The translations under genes were made by a program, and so were the position numbers. Source: Symbiodinium sp. CCMP2592 (Eukaryota > Sar > Dinophyceae > Suessiales > Symbiodiniaceae). Taken from it: a stretch of 64,000 nt of DNA. Below the pieces are notes generated by a model. It saw only the letters and a list, made by a program, of their open reading frames with translations. It ran no database searches and had not been told where the DNA came from. The DNA is taken from contig CAJNDT010003235.1 in NCBI GenBank assembly GCA_905221615.1, positions 493,275 to 557,274 of the forward strand, read 5' to 3'. This document shows, piece after piece, positions 35,201 to 38,370 of this stretch; position 1 is the stretch's first letter; the number at the start of each line of letters is the position of its first letter.

Positions 35201-35395
35201 ACCCTAAACCCTAAATCCTACACCCAAAGCCTGAAACCAAAATACCCTACTTCCCTAGACCTTGAACCCTCAACTCAACTCCTAGCGCATCGCGGGCACC
35301 TCGGAGGGCATCGGCGGAAAAGGAAGGTCCGCGCCAGGAAACTGCGCCATCCCAAGGCCAGCCCCGAAGAGAAGGCCCAGAGCCGGCCCAAGCAT
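67..35395 (-). CDS. Split arylsulfatase gene, 29 exons found, 3' end off window
   Basis: Arylsulfatases hydrolyse sulfate esters using a formylglycine made from the Cys of C-x-P-S/T-R. Read on the minus strand, 29 small exons give the Pseudomonas AtsA-type order: [129 protein letters not shown] and STQYFE. Candidates for all AtsA active-site positions are present: two Asp, Cys, Arg, Lys/His of GKWH, His of THGPHH, Asp-Asn of GDNG, and a Lys before HFGGTR. Exon 1 supplies a signal peptide, so the product is probably secreted or vacuolar. Found coding sequence is about 1.54 kb; the C-terminus lies beyond base 67. Donors are GC, GT or GA; almost all acceptors are AG|G. Uncertain joins are 14-15, 27-28 and the end of exon 29. 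No frame break is visible, so it looks functional. Confidence 0.87.
94..470 (-). other. Intron 28
   Basis: Holds an IR-F type inverted-repeat element (about 253-387) with a C-rich/A-rich core at 318-352. Nothing else recognised. Confidence 0.6.
471..499 (-). CDS. Arylsulfatase exon 28, 29 nt (GRKSTQYFE)
   Basis: Encodes GRKSTQYFE. Acceptor GCAG|T is the only one not followed by G. Donor GAG|GACCG (GA type). Confidence 0.8.
585..679. repeat. CCCTAAA-type telomere-like tract
   Basis: Degenerate CCCTAAA units to the left of exon 27, so they lie at the donor side of intron 27 and read TTTAGGG on the transcript strand. Confidence 0.85.
687..733 (-). CDS. Arylsulfatase exon 27 ([12 protein letters not shown])
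   Basis: Encodes [16 protein letters not shown]. Acceptor CGAG|G. The 3' end is approximate: no standard donor gives the phase exon 28 needs. Confidence 0.85.
734..1730 (-). other. Intron 26
   Basis: TTTAGGG-type tract at about 753-790, an IR-M element (1278-1347), a worn IR-B copy (about 1522-1620) and CCCTAAA-type sequence at 1668-1685. No coding sequence recognised. Confidence 0.6.
1278..1347. repeat. Inverted-repeat element, family IR-M
   Basis: Near-palindrome with arms AACCTTCCTTTTTAGG and CCTAAAAAGGAAGGTT. Related copies lie at 7779 and 8654. Confidence 0.6.
1731..1774 (-). CDS. Arylsulfatase exon 26 ([14 protein letters not shown])
   Basis: Encodes [14 protein letters not shown] plus a split Gln codon. 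Acceptor TCAG|G, donor CA|GTGAC (GT type). Confidence 0.88.
1775..3947 (-). other. Intron 25
   Basis: TTTAGGG-type tracts (about 1838-2115 and 3768-3930), a (TA)n run at 2733-2752, an IR-H element (3042-3150) and runs of the GATCCCTTTAAAGGAACCC-like motif in reverse orientation (3650-3860). No coding sequence recognised. Confidence 0.6.
3042..3150. repeat. Inverted-repeat element, family IR-H
   Basis: Shares the CCTAGGATxCCCAGTAACCT start and a CCCTTTTTGGTATTGGG core with the copy at 30213-30326. Confidence 0.6.
3948..4007 (-). CDS. Arylsulfatase exon 25 ([15 protein letters not shown])
   Basis: Twenty codons, DSTPR followed by [15 protein letters not shown], one of the best-conserved C-terminal blocks. 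Acceptor CTAG|G, donor GAG|GCAGG (GC type). Confidence 0.93.
4288..4391. repeat. IR-A copy, degenerate
   Basis: Matches the IR-A layout (AAAATAGGGG start, TAGTAGGATCC centre, TTTTCGGAAACC end), but both termini are worn and no target duplication is clear. Confidence 0.55.
4565..4835. repeat. TTAATTAA palindromes with TTTAGGG arrays (IR-J)
   Basis: CCCTTAATTAAGG occurs repeatedly; two copies run straight into TTTAGGG arrays (about 4584-4613 and 4637-4670). Arms TCCAATATCCCTTAATTAAG and its inverse near 4825 suggest nested insertion. A related piece is at 26682-26746. Confidence 0.7.
5111..5222. repeat. Inverted-repeat element, family IR-I
   Basis: Arms begin near TACTAGACC and end near TTACTCCGGGTC, around a GGGTGCCCCTTTTTGG core. 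A second copy is at 21494-21604. Confidence 0.55.
5316..5451. repeat. Inverted-repeat element, family IR-C
   Basis: Arms TACTTGGAGGGTCGGGGGAC and the exact inverse at 5432-5451. Flanking TA is consistent with a TA target duplication. It is the reverse-orientation relative of 34238-34375. Confidence 0.85.
5607..5647 (-). CDS. Arylsulfatase exon 24 ([13 protein letters not shown])
   Basis: Encodes [13 protein letters not shown]. Acceptor CGAG|G. The donor is taken as CAT|GACCC (GA type) because it keeps phase with exon 25. Confidence 0.85.
5648..6299 (-). other. Intron 23
   Basis: TTTAGGG-type sequence next to exon 24 (5681-5835) and CCCTAAA-type sequence on the other side (5972-6020). Otherwise nothing recognised. 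Confidence 0.55.
6300..6340 (-). CDS. Arylsulfatase exon 23 ([13 protein letters not shown])
   Basis: Encodes [13 protein letters not shown], with a Lys in the position of the substrate-binding Lys of AtsA. Acceptor CGAG|G, donor near AGA|GCC; the join to exon 24 can slide by one G. Confidence 0.9.
6341..7451 (-). other. Intron 22
   Basis: IR-B element at 6501-6615, an AT-rich GATTATGATCATTATGA-like stretch (6740-6880), tandem AAGGTACCCT-like units (7195-7350) and a CCCTAAA tract (7355-7405). Confidence 0.6.
6501..6615. repeat. Inverted-repeat element, family IR-B
   Basis: Left arm TACATGGAGGTTCAGGGGTA, right arm TACCCAATGAACCTCCAAGT; the interior repeats ACTTATAA-type words. Related copies are at 9604 and 27586. 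Confidence 0.75.
7452..7508 (-). CDS. Arylsulfatase exon 22 ([15 protein letters not shown])
   Basis: Encodes [18 protein letters not shown]. Acceptor AAAG|G, donor AA|GCCAC (GC type). The split Lys codon completes with exon 23. Confidence 0.92.
7517..7665. repeat. Telomere-like variant array (GGGTTTATA)n
   Basis: About 16 units of GGGTTTATA and close variants, beginning nine bases from the acceptor of exon 22. Long hydrophobic frames here are only repeat translation. Confidence 0.9.
7779..7841. repeat. Inverted-repeat element, family IR-M
   Basis: Arms AACCTACCTTTTTTAGGG and AGTCCCTAAACAGGTAGGTT. Confidence 0.6.
8654..8715. repeat. Inverted-repeat element, family IR-M
   Basis: Arms AACCTACCTTCTTTAGG and CCTTGAAAAGGTAGGTT; it sits just downstream of exon 21's donor. 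Confidence 0.6.
8742..8785 (-). CDS. Arylsulfatase exon 21 ([10 protein letters not shown])
   Basis: Encodes [14 protein letters not shown]. Acceptor GCAG|G, donor AA|GCATC (GC type); the split Lys codon completes with exon 22. Confidence 0.88.
8786..9459 (-). other. Intron 20
   Basis: TTTAGGG-type sequence near exon 21 (8828-8840), IR-A copy (9061-9161) and CCCTAAA tract next to exon 20 (9405-9450). Confidence 0.6.
9061..9161. repeat. IR-A copy with ATAT target duplication
   Basis: Starts GAGAGTTTCCGAAAATAGGG and ends CTATTTTCAGAAACCCCC. ATAT flanks both sides (9057-9060 and 9162-9165). Confidence 0.85.
9460..9521 (-). CDS. Arylsulfatase exon 20 ([15 protein letters not shown])
   Basis: Encodes [20 protein letters not shown] after a split Gly codon. 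Acceptor AAAG|G, donor GAG|GACTT (GA type). Confidence 0.9.
9522..10975 (-). other. Intron 19
   Basis: IR-B element (9604-9714), mixed TTTAGGG/CCCTAAA tracts (9540-10040 and 10260-10345), GATCCCTTTAAAGGAA-like repeats (10345-10395). No coding sequence recognised. Confidence 0.6.
9604..9714. repeat. Inverted-repeat element, family IR-B
   Basis: Arms TACTTGGCGGTTCAGGGGT and TTTGAACCTCCAAGTA; the ends read TA, consistent with a TA target site. Confidence 0.75.
10976..11015 (-). CDS. Arylsulfatase exon 19 ([13 protein letters not shown])
   Basis: Encodes [13 protein letters not shown]. The Asp-Asn of GDNG completes the metal site. Acceptor CCAG|G, donor AAG|GTCAG (GT type). Confidence 0.94.
11016..11850 (-). 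other. Intron 18
   Basis: Frames of up to 115 codons on the plus strand (11072-11700) match nothing I recognise. CCCTAAA-type sequence at 11690-11745 lies next to exon 18's donor. Confidence 0.5.
11851..11886 (-). CDS. Arylsulfatase exon 18 ([12 protein letters not shown])
   Basis: Twelve codons, [12 protein letters not shown]. It joins exon 17 (..KVIE) and exon 19 (VIYILGDNG..) in phase 0. Acceptor TCAG|G, donor TTG|GCTG (GC type). Confidence 0.88.
12172..12266. repeat. IR-A copy with ATGT target duplication
   Basis: Starts AAGGGTTTCCGAAAATTAGG, ends CCTTCGGAAACTCCC, flanked by ATGT on both sides (12168-12171, 12267-12270). Confidence 0.82.
12341..12404. repeat. Short palindromic element
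   Basis: TGGTTAGTAGGGAATGGAG and CCCATTCCCTACTAACCCA face each other around a short AT-rich core. Single copy in the window. Confidence 0.6.
12793..13320 (-). pseudogene. Worn coding relic of unknown family inside intron 17
   Basis: The minus strand keeps protein-like sequence in pieces: [20 protein letters not shown], then in another frame [19 protein letters not shown], then [19 protein letters not shown] followed by a stop and [19 protein letters not shown] to a natural-looking end near 12793. At least two frameshifts and one stop break it. Composition differs from the surrounding telomere-like repeats. I do not recognise the family; an old retrocopy dropped into the intron is the simplest reading. 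Confidence 0.4.
13617..13670 (-). CDS. Arylsulfatase exon 17 ([12 protein letters not shown])
   Basis: Eighteen codons, [18 protein letters not shown]. Acceptor GCAG|G, donor GAG|GACTG (GA type). Confidence 0.92.
13671..14271 (-). other. Intron 16
   Basis: Short opposed telomere-like tract (13860-13960) and an IR-F type element (14053-14243) ending about 30 bp from exon 16. Confidence 0.55.
14053..14243. repeat. Inverted-repeat element, family IR-F
   Basis: Begins TATATAGGGGCCTCAATAAG and ends CATTAAGGCCCCTACGTTA; the interior carries an inner AGAATAGGGG/CCCTGTTCTA pair. Confidence 0.6.
14272..14323 (-). CDS. Arylsulfatase exon 16 ([15 protein letters not shown])
   Basis: Encodes [17 protein letters not shown]. 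Acceptor CTAG|G, donor GAG|GCTGG (GC type), phase 0 into exon 17. Confidence 0.9.
14662..14690 (-). CDS. Arylsulfatase exon 15, 29 nt (ELTAIDPTM)
   Basis: Encodes ELTAIDPTM, like the LTPRDPTM stretch of relatives. Acceptor CCAG|G, donor CA|GAAGC (GA type); the split codon gives Gln before WEDIPE. Confidence 0.75.
16726..19200 (-). pseudogene. GC-rich degenerate coding region of unknown family
   Basis: This block lacks telomere-like repeats and keeps protein-like minus-strand pieces in shifting frames. At 18930-19187: [20 protein letters not shown] and [20 protein letters not shown], continuing in another frame toward 18830. At 16726-17212: an acidic stretch with [15 protein letters not shown], then [20 protein letters not shown] and [20 protein letters not shown] in the next frame. 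A 235-codon open frame spans 18257-18964. Frameshifts and stops argue against one intact gene. One or more old retrocopies inside intron 14 is an inference; unidentified exons are the alternative. Confidence 0.33.
20122..20220. repeat. IR-A copy, left end damaged
   Basis: Right end CTATTTTCGGAGACTCCC is followed by ATAT; the left terminus has lost TTTCCG and shows no matching duplication. Confidence 0.7.
20368..20462 (-). CDS. Arylsulfatase exon 14 ([14 protein letters not shown])
   Basis: Encodes [19 protein letters not shown] and then ITFQKQ. Acceptor CCAG|G. The 3' end is uncertain: a GT donor after CTG at 20368 keeps phase with exon 15, but a few residues usual here in relatives are missing, so an unseen microexon or another donor near 20386 is possible. 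Confidence 0.85.
20463..20849 (-). other. Intron 13
   Basis: Telomere-like words in both orientations; CCCTAAACCCTAAACC lies just past exon 13's donor side (about 20793-20808). Nothing else seen. Confidence 0.6.
20850..20905 (-). CDS. Arylsulfatase exon 13 ([16 protein letters not shown])
   Basis: Encodes [18 protein letters not shown] with the active-site His of THGPHH. Acceptor CGAG|G, donor CA|GTGACG (GT type); the split codon gives Ser before EWADKY. Confidence 0.94.
21494..21604. repeat. Inverted-repeat element, family IR-I
   Basis: Second copy of the 5111 element: GACCCAAGAGTAGCCTAGGA start, TACTCTAGGTC end, GGGTGCCCTTTTTGG core. Confidence 0.55.
21683..21785. repeat. IR-A copy with ATTT target duplication
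   Basis: Starts AGGAGTTTCCGATAATAGGG, ends CGTTTCGGACACTCCC, flanked by ATTT (21679-21682 and 21786-21789). Confidence 0.82.
21894..22071. repeat. Inverted-repeat element, family IR-F
   Basis: Starts ACTATAGGGGCCTTAACAAT and ends TTTTTAAGGCCCCTGTAG, with an inner GGGGTCCTGTAAAGGGGCC repeat. Confidence 0.6.
22323..22381 (-). CDS. Arylsulfatase exon 12 ([13 protein letters not shown])
   Basis: Encodes [19 protein letters not shown], the helix before the PFF strand. Acceptor GAG|G, donor CG|GCC (GC type); the split codon gives Arg before PFF. Confidence 0.9.
22865..23310. repeat. (GTGTATGTAT)n microsatellite block
   Basis: Long run of GTGTATGTAT and GTAT units, with an (AT)n core at 23214-23242 and ATGC runs at 23245-23260. 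Long Tyr/Val- and Thr/His-rich frames here are repeat translation. Confidence 0.95.
24044..24194. repeat. 30-bp tandem array
   Basis: Unit CCTAAGACCCTAAGATCCTA plus AGCCCTAAAG, about five copies, ending 16 bases from exon 11. It is a higher-order derivative of CCCTAAA-type sequence. Confidence 0.9.
24210..24255 (-). CDS. Arylsulfatase exon 11 (EQGYHLTE)
   Basis: Encodes [15 protein letters not shown]. Acceptor GAG|G, donor GAG|GCTC (GC type). The end of an inverted-repeat element lies about 10 bp upstream of the acceptor. Confidence 0.88.
24256..24813 (-). other. Intron 10
   Basis: IR-K element (24266-24361), TTTAGGG tract (24363-24540), half of an IR-F element (24722-24790). Confidence 0.6.
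24266..24361. repeat. Inverted-repeat element, family IR-K
   Basis: Arms TTGATGATAAAAATCCTGCA and TGCAGGATTTCTATCATCAA. A close copy sits at 57399-57495, 33 kb away. Confidence 0.85.
24814..24910 (-). CDS. Arylsulfatase exon 10 ([12 protein letters not shown])
   Basis: Encodes [20 protein letters not shown] and then [11 protein letters not shown]. Acceptor CCAG|GG. The donor is near CGAC|GTAAAAG; the join to exon 11 can slide by one G. Confidence 0.92.
24911..25476 (-). other. Intron 9
   Basis: TTTAGGG words next to exon 10 and again at 25332-25350, and a second copy of the AATTCATTTTAGC..TTCTTAGGGATTATAATAACC repeat (25370-25465) also seen near 15535. Confidence 0.55.
25477..25522 (-). CDS. 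Arylsulfatase exon 9 (GPFDQYPT)
   Basis: Encodes [15 protein letters not shown]. Acceptor CCCAG|G, donor ACAG|GCC (GC type). The split Gly codon completes with exon 10 to read PTGLGFSY. Confidence 0.9.
25523..26761 (-). other. Intron 8
   Basis: TTTAGGG array (25574-25632), a 110-codon minus frame (25656-25988) of unknown meaning, and an IR-J piece with TTAATTAA (26682-26746). Confidence 0.55.
25574..25632. repeat. TTTAGGG telomere-like array
   Basis: About eight TTTAGGG units, one with a C interruption, on the acceptor side of exon 9. Confidence 0.9.
26762..26797 (-). CDS. Arylsulfatase exon 8 ([12 protein letters not shown])
   Basis: Twelve codons, [12 protein letters not shown], carrying the Lys and His of GKWH that contact the substrate sulfate in the family. 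Acceptor GAAG|G, donor CCA|GTGTG. Confidence 0.92.
27279..27407. repeat. Inverted-repeat element with ACCAGTGGA direct repeats
   Basis: TAGGTACTGCCCCC and GGGGGCCGTACCCA form the arms; ACCAGTGGA occurs outside both. An 8-9 bp duplication would suit a hAT-type element, but arm and duplication are offset by two bases on the left. Confidence 0.55.
27586..27698. repeat. Inverted-repeat element, family IR-B
   Basis: Arms TACTTGGAGGTTCATGGGTA and CCCCTGAACCTCCCAGTA around ACTTATAA-rich sequence. Confidence 0.75.
27885..27905 (-). CDS. Arylsulfatase exon 7, 21-nt microexon
   Basis: Encodes only VLSGYGY. It sits between acceptor CACAG|G and donor TAT|GATG (GA type), and exactly fills the gap between exon 6 (..ATVAK) and exon 8 (DTAAFGKWH..) in phase 0 on both sides. 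Confidence 0.75.
27906..29302 (-). other. Intron 6
   Basis: A worn IR-B half (28257-28336), an IR-G element (29041-29158) and CCCTAAA words (28970-29010). No coding sequence recognised. Confidence 0.55.
29041..29158. repeat. Inverted-repeat element, family IR-G
   Basis: Arms AGGAGGCCAAAAAGGGTGGT and AACCCCTCTTGGCCTCCT. A close copy is at 41979-42095 and a partial one near 33748-33806. Confidence 0.8.
29303..29355 (-). CDS. Arylsulfatase exon 6 ([14 protein letters not shown])
   Basis: Encodes [18 protein letters not shown], a hallmark loop of AtsA-type sulfatases. Acceptor CCAG|G, donor AAG|GCC (GC type). Confidence 0.92.
29936..30035. repeat. Inverted-repeat element, family IR-Q
   Basis: Arms GGGTGGTTGTCAAAATTAGG and CCATAATCTTGACAACCGCC, with AGGGTCCC/GGGACCC inner arms and ATAT near both ends. 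Confidence 0.65.
30213..30326. repeat. Inverted-repeat element, family IR-H
   Basis: Arms ACCTAGGATACCCAGTAACC and GTACTACCGGGCATCCTAG, with a CTCTTTTTGGTATTGGG core. Confidence 0.6.
30462..30508 (-). CDS. Arylsulfatase exon 5 ([14 protein letters not shown])
   Basis: Encodes [15 protein letters not shown], the segment after the TGR of exon 4. Acceptor AAG|G, donor CAG|GCTGG (GC type). Both phases agree with the neighbouring exons. Confidence 0.9.
30509..31515 (-). other. Intron 4
   Basis: TTTAGGG words next to exon 5, IR-D element (30627-30712), a 17-G run (31073-31089) and CCCTAAA words next to exon 4 (31400-31410). Confidence 0.6.
30627..30712. repeat. Inverted-repeat element, family IR-D
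   Basis: Arms CCAGAAAGTTGGAATATCAT and ATCCATATTCCAACTTTCTGG. Nearly identical to 58382-58466. Confidence 0.85.
31516..31605 (-). CDS. Arylsulfatase exon 4 (catalytic CSPTR)
   Basis: Encodes [17 protein letters not shown] then [13 protein letters not shown]. The Cys codon at 31548-31550 is the residue converted to formylglycine; the Arg of CSPTR is also an active-site residue. Acceptor CCCAG|G follows a pyrimidine-rich tract at the end of the GCTGCTGGT minisatellite. Donor CG|GAAGC (GA type). Confidence 0.93.
31621..31925. repeat. 9-bp minisatellite (GCTGCTGGT then GCTGGTGGT)
   Basis: Left half is GCTGCTGGT units, right half GCTGGTGGT units, about 34 in all. On the transcript strand it reads CCACCAGCA-type and ends 15 bases before the acceptor of the catalytic exon. 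Long His-Gln, Thr-Ser and Leu-Val frames here are not genes. Confidence 0.95.
32101..32210. repeat. Inverted-repeat element, family IR-F
   Basis: Starts GGCCTTAAGAATCAGAATAG and ends GCAATTATTTAGGCCCCCATA, with CTCATTCATACTGCAATTAA inside. Confidence 0.6.
32212..32305. repeat. IR-A copy with ATAT duplication, right end trimmed
   Basis: Starts GGGAGTTTCCGAAAATAGGG. The right arm has lost part of GAAACTCCC, yet ATAT remains on both sides (32208-32211, 32306-32309). Only 26 bp from exon 3. Confidence 0.8.
32332..32397 (-). CDS. Arylsulfatase exon 3 (NDDVGFG metal site)
   Basis: Encodes [20 protein letters not shown], with the paired Asp residues that bind the active-site calcium in this family. 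Acceptor TAAG|G, donor TG|GTTCG (GT type). Confidence 0.88.
32398..33338 (-). other. Intron 2
   Basis: TTTAGGG/GGGTTTAGG words next to exon 3 (32402-32450) and a few at 33126-33165. Otherwise low-repeat sequence with no recognised coding. Confidence 0.5.
33339..33403 (-). CDS. Arylsulfatase exon 2 ([11 protein letters not shown])
   Basis: Acceptor CCCAG|G. Encodes [13 protein letters not shown] and then APNIVVIM, the first sulfatase beta strand. The donor is T|GCCAAAG; joining to exon 3 gives a Trp codon before NDD. The junction can slide by one G. Confidence 0.8.
34238..34375. repeat. Inverted-repeat element, family IR-C
   Basis: Arms TACTTGGAGGGTCGGGGGAC and its exact inverse, TA at both ends; the body is the reverse complement of the 5316 copy. 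Confidence 0.85.
34382..34711 (-). other. Unidentified open frame in intron 1
   Basis: A charged stretch, [20 protein letters not shown] and on to [17 protein letters not shown], then in the other frame [20 protein letters not shown] up to the IR-C element. Either an exon of another gene or a frameshifted relic; I recognise no family. Exons 1 and 2 of the sulfatase join in phase without it. Confidence 0.3.
35289..35395 (-). CDS. Arylsulfatase exon 1 (signal peptide)
   Basis: ATG at 35395-35393. Residues 1-17, [17 protein letters not shown], form a hydrophobic signal peptide followed by a Pro-rich stretch. The AG just before GATG could be a spliced-leader trans-splice acceptor. The donor is AT|GCGC (GC type); phase 2 completes an ATG codon with exon 2. 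It has no sulfatase motif of its own; the call rests on position, phase and signal peptide. Confidence 0.65.
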
Positions 35396-35400
35396 CCTAA

Positions 35401-35640
35401 CGGAGCTCTTAGGGTTTAGGGTTTAGGGGGTTTAGGGGGTTTAGGGGTTTAGGGGTTTAGGGGGTTTAGGGGGTTTAGGGGGTTTAGGGGTTTAGGGGGT
35501 TTAGGGGGTTTAGGGGGTTTAGGGGTTTAGGGGGTTTAGGGGGTTTAGGGGTTTAGGGGGTTTAGGGGGTTTAGGGGTTTAGGGGGTTAGGGGTTTAGGG
35601 GGCTAGGGGTTTAGGGGTTTAGGGGCTTAGGTGGTTATGG
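35401..35640. repeat. TTTAGGGGG-type array upstream of exon 1
   Basis: About 25 units of TTTAGGG, TTTAGGGG and TTTAGGGGG begin six bases from exon 1's start region, so CCCCCTAAA repeats precede the putative trans-splice acceptor. Continues as degenerate GGGTTTATGG units to about 35720. Confidence 0.9.
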
Positions 35641-35720
35641 GGTTTACAGGGTTTATGGGGTTTAGAGGGCTTATGCGGCTTATAGGGCGTATAGGGCTTA
35701 TAGCGGCTTATAGGGTTGAG

Positions 35721-36068
35721 GGTTTTGGGGTTTACAGGGCTCTAGGATGTAGAATTTATGGAGTCTTGGAGTCTTGAGGGTGTAGACTTCATTTGGGGCT
35801 TAGGGTTTGGTTTTGGGGGTTGAGGTTTTTGAGGCTTCCGGGTTTAGGGCTTTAGGGTTCAGGCTTGAGGGTGCTTTTGTTTGAACCCTCGTGTCTTTTA
35901 GTATAGCCAATGCCGCAGGACTACCATGTTGGTTGAGGGAGTCGGGACAATGAGAGAGAAGAACCCAAATTCTGATCAGTCACAACAGCAAGTAAAACTT
36001 GGTACTTAGAATGCCAGTGCCTATTGCAGAAGCATGCTTTAAGATTGAGGGTTTGGGTTTAGGGTTTA
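35721..36068. other. Spacer with scattered telomere-like words
   Basis: Between the array and the next exon candidate; no gene or element recognised. Confidence 0.5.
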
Positions 36069-36407
36069 GGGTTGCCCACATTCCCGCAGCCCTGCGCTAT
36101 TCGGGAAGTGCGGCGTCACATCTTCACCGTAAGGGCGCCAGCCATTTGCGTCCAAAACGACGAGCTCGTGGCGCGGAGCCTCGCCCATCTCGGACCGGAG
36201 ACTGCGGCTCCCTATGTTCTTGCGCCCCAAATCTCTGACATCCAGGAATGTGAAGGCCTGGATGAAGCTAAAGATCATCTGAAAGGCTACGGCTGGTGAG
36301 ATCTCCGGGCATGGGTTGAGCAGCTCGGTCTCCAGGACCGAGGCCCAGTAGCTGCTCCCATTTCTCCCTTCCCTCACCACCCTGTGGACCCCCAGAGACC
36401 GAAGTTC
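36069..36407 (-). CDS. Coding exon candidate of an unidentified gene
   Basis: Acceptor GTGTAG|G and 113 open codons. Reads ELRSLGVHRVVREGRNGSSY, later ETELLNPCPEISPAVAFQMI with a hydrophobic FSFIQAFTFL stretch, and HELVVLDANGWRPYGEDVTP near the end. Codon texture is protein-like and GC-rich. The stop at 36066 falls inside CCCTAAA repeats, so a GC donor near GTGG|GCAAC may end the exon earlier. It lies upstream of the sulfatase on the same strand. Family unknown. Confidence 0.5.
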
Positions 36408-37434
36408 CTACACGGCGTCATTGAGGCCTAGAAGGCTCCTTGTGTGGGCATCCGTGGTTAGTGATTGCGAACGTAATGTAGAAACCTGGTTAAGAAACCC
36501 TGGGTCTTTACTGCGGTTCCTTATATGAATCCAAACTTGATATTTTGGGATTAGAGGTCCCATACTCGGGCTCCCACATTTTGCTTTTCGGAGTTCAGGC
36601 TTACACTCCCAAGTCATACACCCCAGGCCCCAGGCACACGAAGTCCTAAACCCTGATCCCCACGCATCAAACCCCAAGCGCAGCGCTTCTCAGACTGTTG
36701 GCGTCAGCTTTGGGTTCTTCGTTGGGCGCTTTTCCGAGAGCTGTTTAGGCTTTAGGGTTTGGGCTGTGCATTTTGGGTTTAGGGTTTAGGCTTTGGGCTG
36801 TGAGTTGTGGGTTGAGCCCTGAACCCCAACTCTTGAAGGTCACAGGAAGCCCTGAACCCCAACTCCTGAAGGTCACAGGAAGCCCCCAGCTGCGGTGCCT
36901 CTGCATCATGGCTGGAGAGAAGAGGGCCAGGAAAAGTCACACTTTGTGTGCGACGGAGGGTTGGCTCACTCTGCCTCGAACCGCGGCTTTGAAAAACAGG
37001 TGTAACGGGTATTTATACCAACATGGCATGTTTTTTAAGATGTGGGGTTACCCTAAACCCTGAACCCTATACCCTGAACCCTAAAACCTAAAACCTAAAA
37101 ACCCTAAACCCAGGGTTTTTGATGGGTTTGGGGGGGCATCTCAAGGAGTCCTGGCTGTAGGGCTCTTTGAAAGGCCTGCTTCCAGGACGGGCCATTTCAT
37201 AGGGCGACATGCCTTCTTCAAGAAGTATAGTCCCCTCCCCCCCCTCCCCTGTAACCCCCTAGGGATCCCTATGATTATTGGGAAGGCGAACCAAGGTTGG
37301 AACCTACTTCAGACAAGGCCTTAATGATTAGAACCCGATGTGGGGGTATATTATTCGATGGTTATCAGGAACCCTATCGAACACTGGCAGGAATTACTCG
37401 GGCTTCTAAATGATGACTGCTTTGGGCCCTTTGG
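36408..37434. other. Repeat-rich spacer
   Basis: Telomere-like words (36755-36800, 37044-37110), a tandem GCCCTGAACCCCAACTC-type duplication (36816-36875) and half of an IR-F element (37318-37371). Confidence 0.5.
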
Positions 37435-37548
37435 CGGCACGTGTTTGGAACTGCTTTACGTCTTGCAGCAAAGCCTCACGTGTGCTTATGCTGGATTCAG
37501 CGCTGTCGGTCATGTGATTCCGGCGTTTAGTTTCAAGCTTCCAGCGTT
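37435..37548 (-). CDS. Coding exon candidate of an unidentified gene
   Basis: Acceptor GCAG|AACGC, then RWKLETKRRNHMTDSAESSI and STREALLQDVKQFQTRAAK, a charged helix-like segment open across the whole stretch. The donor is uncertain (GC options near 37435). Same strand as the sulfatase. Family unknown. Confidence 0.4.
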
Positions 37549-38370
37549 CTGCTTAGGATCACGGATCTACCGTGAGCATTTGGGGGGTTGCGGGTTCCAA
37601 ACACGTTCCCTCCTTTCGCGGCAGGGGCGGCTGAGTTAGGAACAAACATGTCAAGGCTTAATATCAAGGCCATAGCAATTTCAATAGAGTTTCGCAGTAT
37701 ACTCTGGTTCCCTTGTGTCCAAGAACGGGCACTGGTCCCACGTCTCTGGATAAGGTTGAGAGTAAAGGGCTTACTTACAGTGTACCCCTTGGTTCAAAAG
37801 AACCGAACAACCACGCAAACTATTACAGATCATGTGAAATATGTGGTCTCATGAAAGGGTATACGACTCGATCTCTGGGCACGCCCCAACCCAGAAATCC
37901 TGCGCGCAAACTCAGCATTCTAAATCGAGTGCGCACTCTTTGTCAGCTATCTTGGCTCCAGAAACTCCAAAATATTCAGATGTTCACTAGTACGCCGTCT
38001 TGGTGAATTACTTATCCGTAAACCCCCCAAAACCTGTAACCTTTAACCCTGATGTGAACCCTATGACCCAACACCCCAAATCCTAAACCCTAAACACCCC
38101 TTAGACCTGTAAACCCAAAACCTCAAACGCTCAAACCCTTACACGCCTGAAAATCTCAATCGTATGGGTTTATGCTGGTCGCAAGATTCCTCAAGGCGGT
38201 AGTGCCGGTTCAAGGTTTAGGGATTAGGGTGTACAGTGCGCGCACGGTGGGTTTCCTGAGGAATCGGAGGGCCCCTGCTTATCGCTCACCTGCGGCAGCA
38301 TACAATGTAGTCACTGCCCCAACCACTCCAATTATCCTCAAGTAGGGTTTAGGGTTCACCCCCCAAACCC
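37549..38370. other. Spacer
   Basis: CCCTAAA-type words at 38020-38130; short plus-strand frames match nothing recognised. Confidence 0.4.

Larger units (their letters stand above)
33404..35288 (-). other. Intron 1
   Basis: Holds the IR-C element (34238-34375), an unidentified open frame (34382-34711) and a long CCCTAAA-like degenerate tract (34728-35280). Confidence 0.55.
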
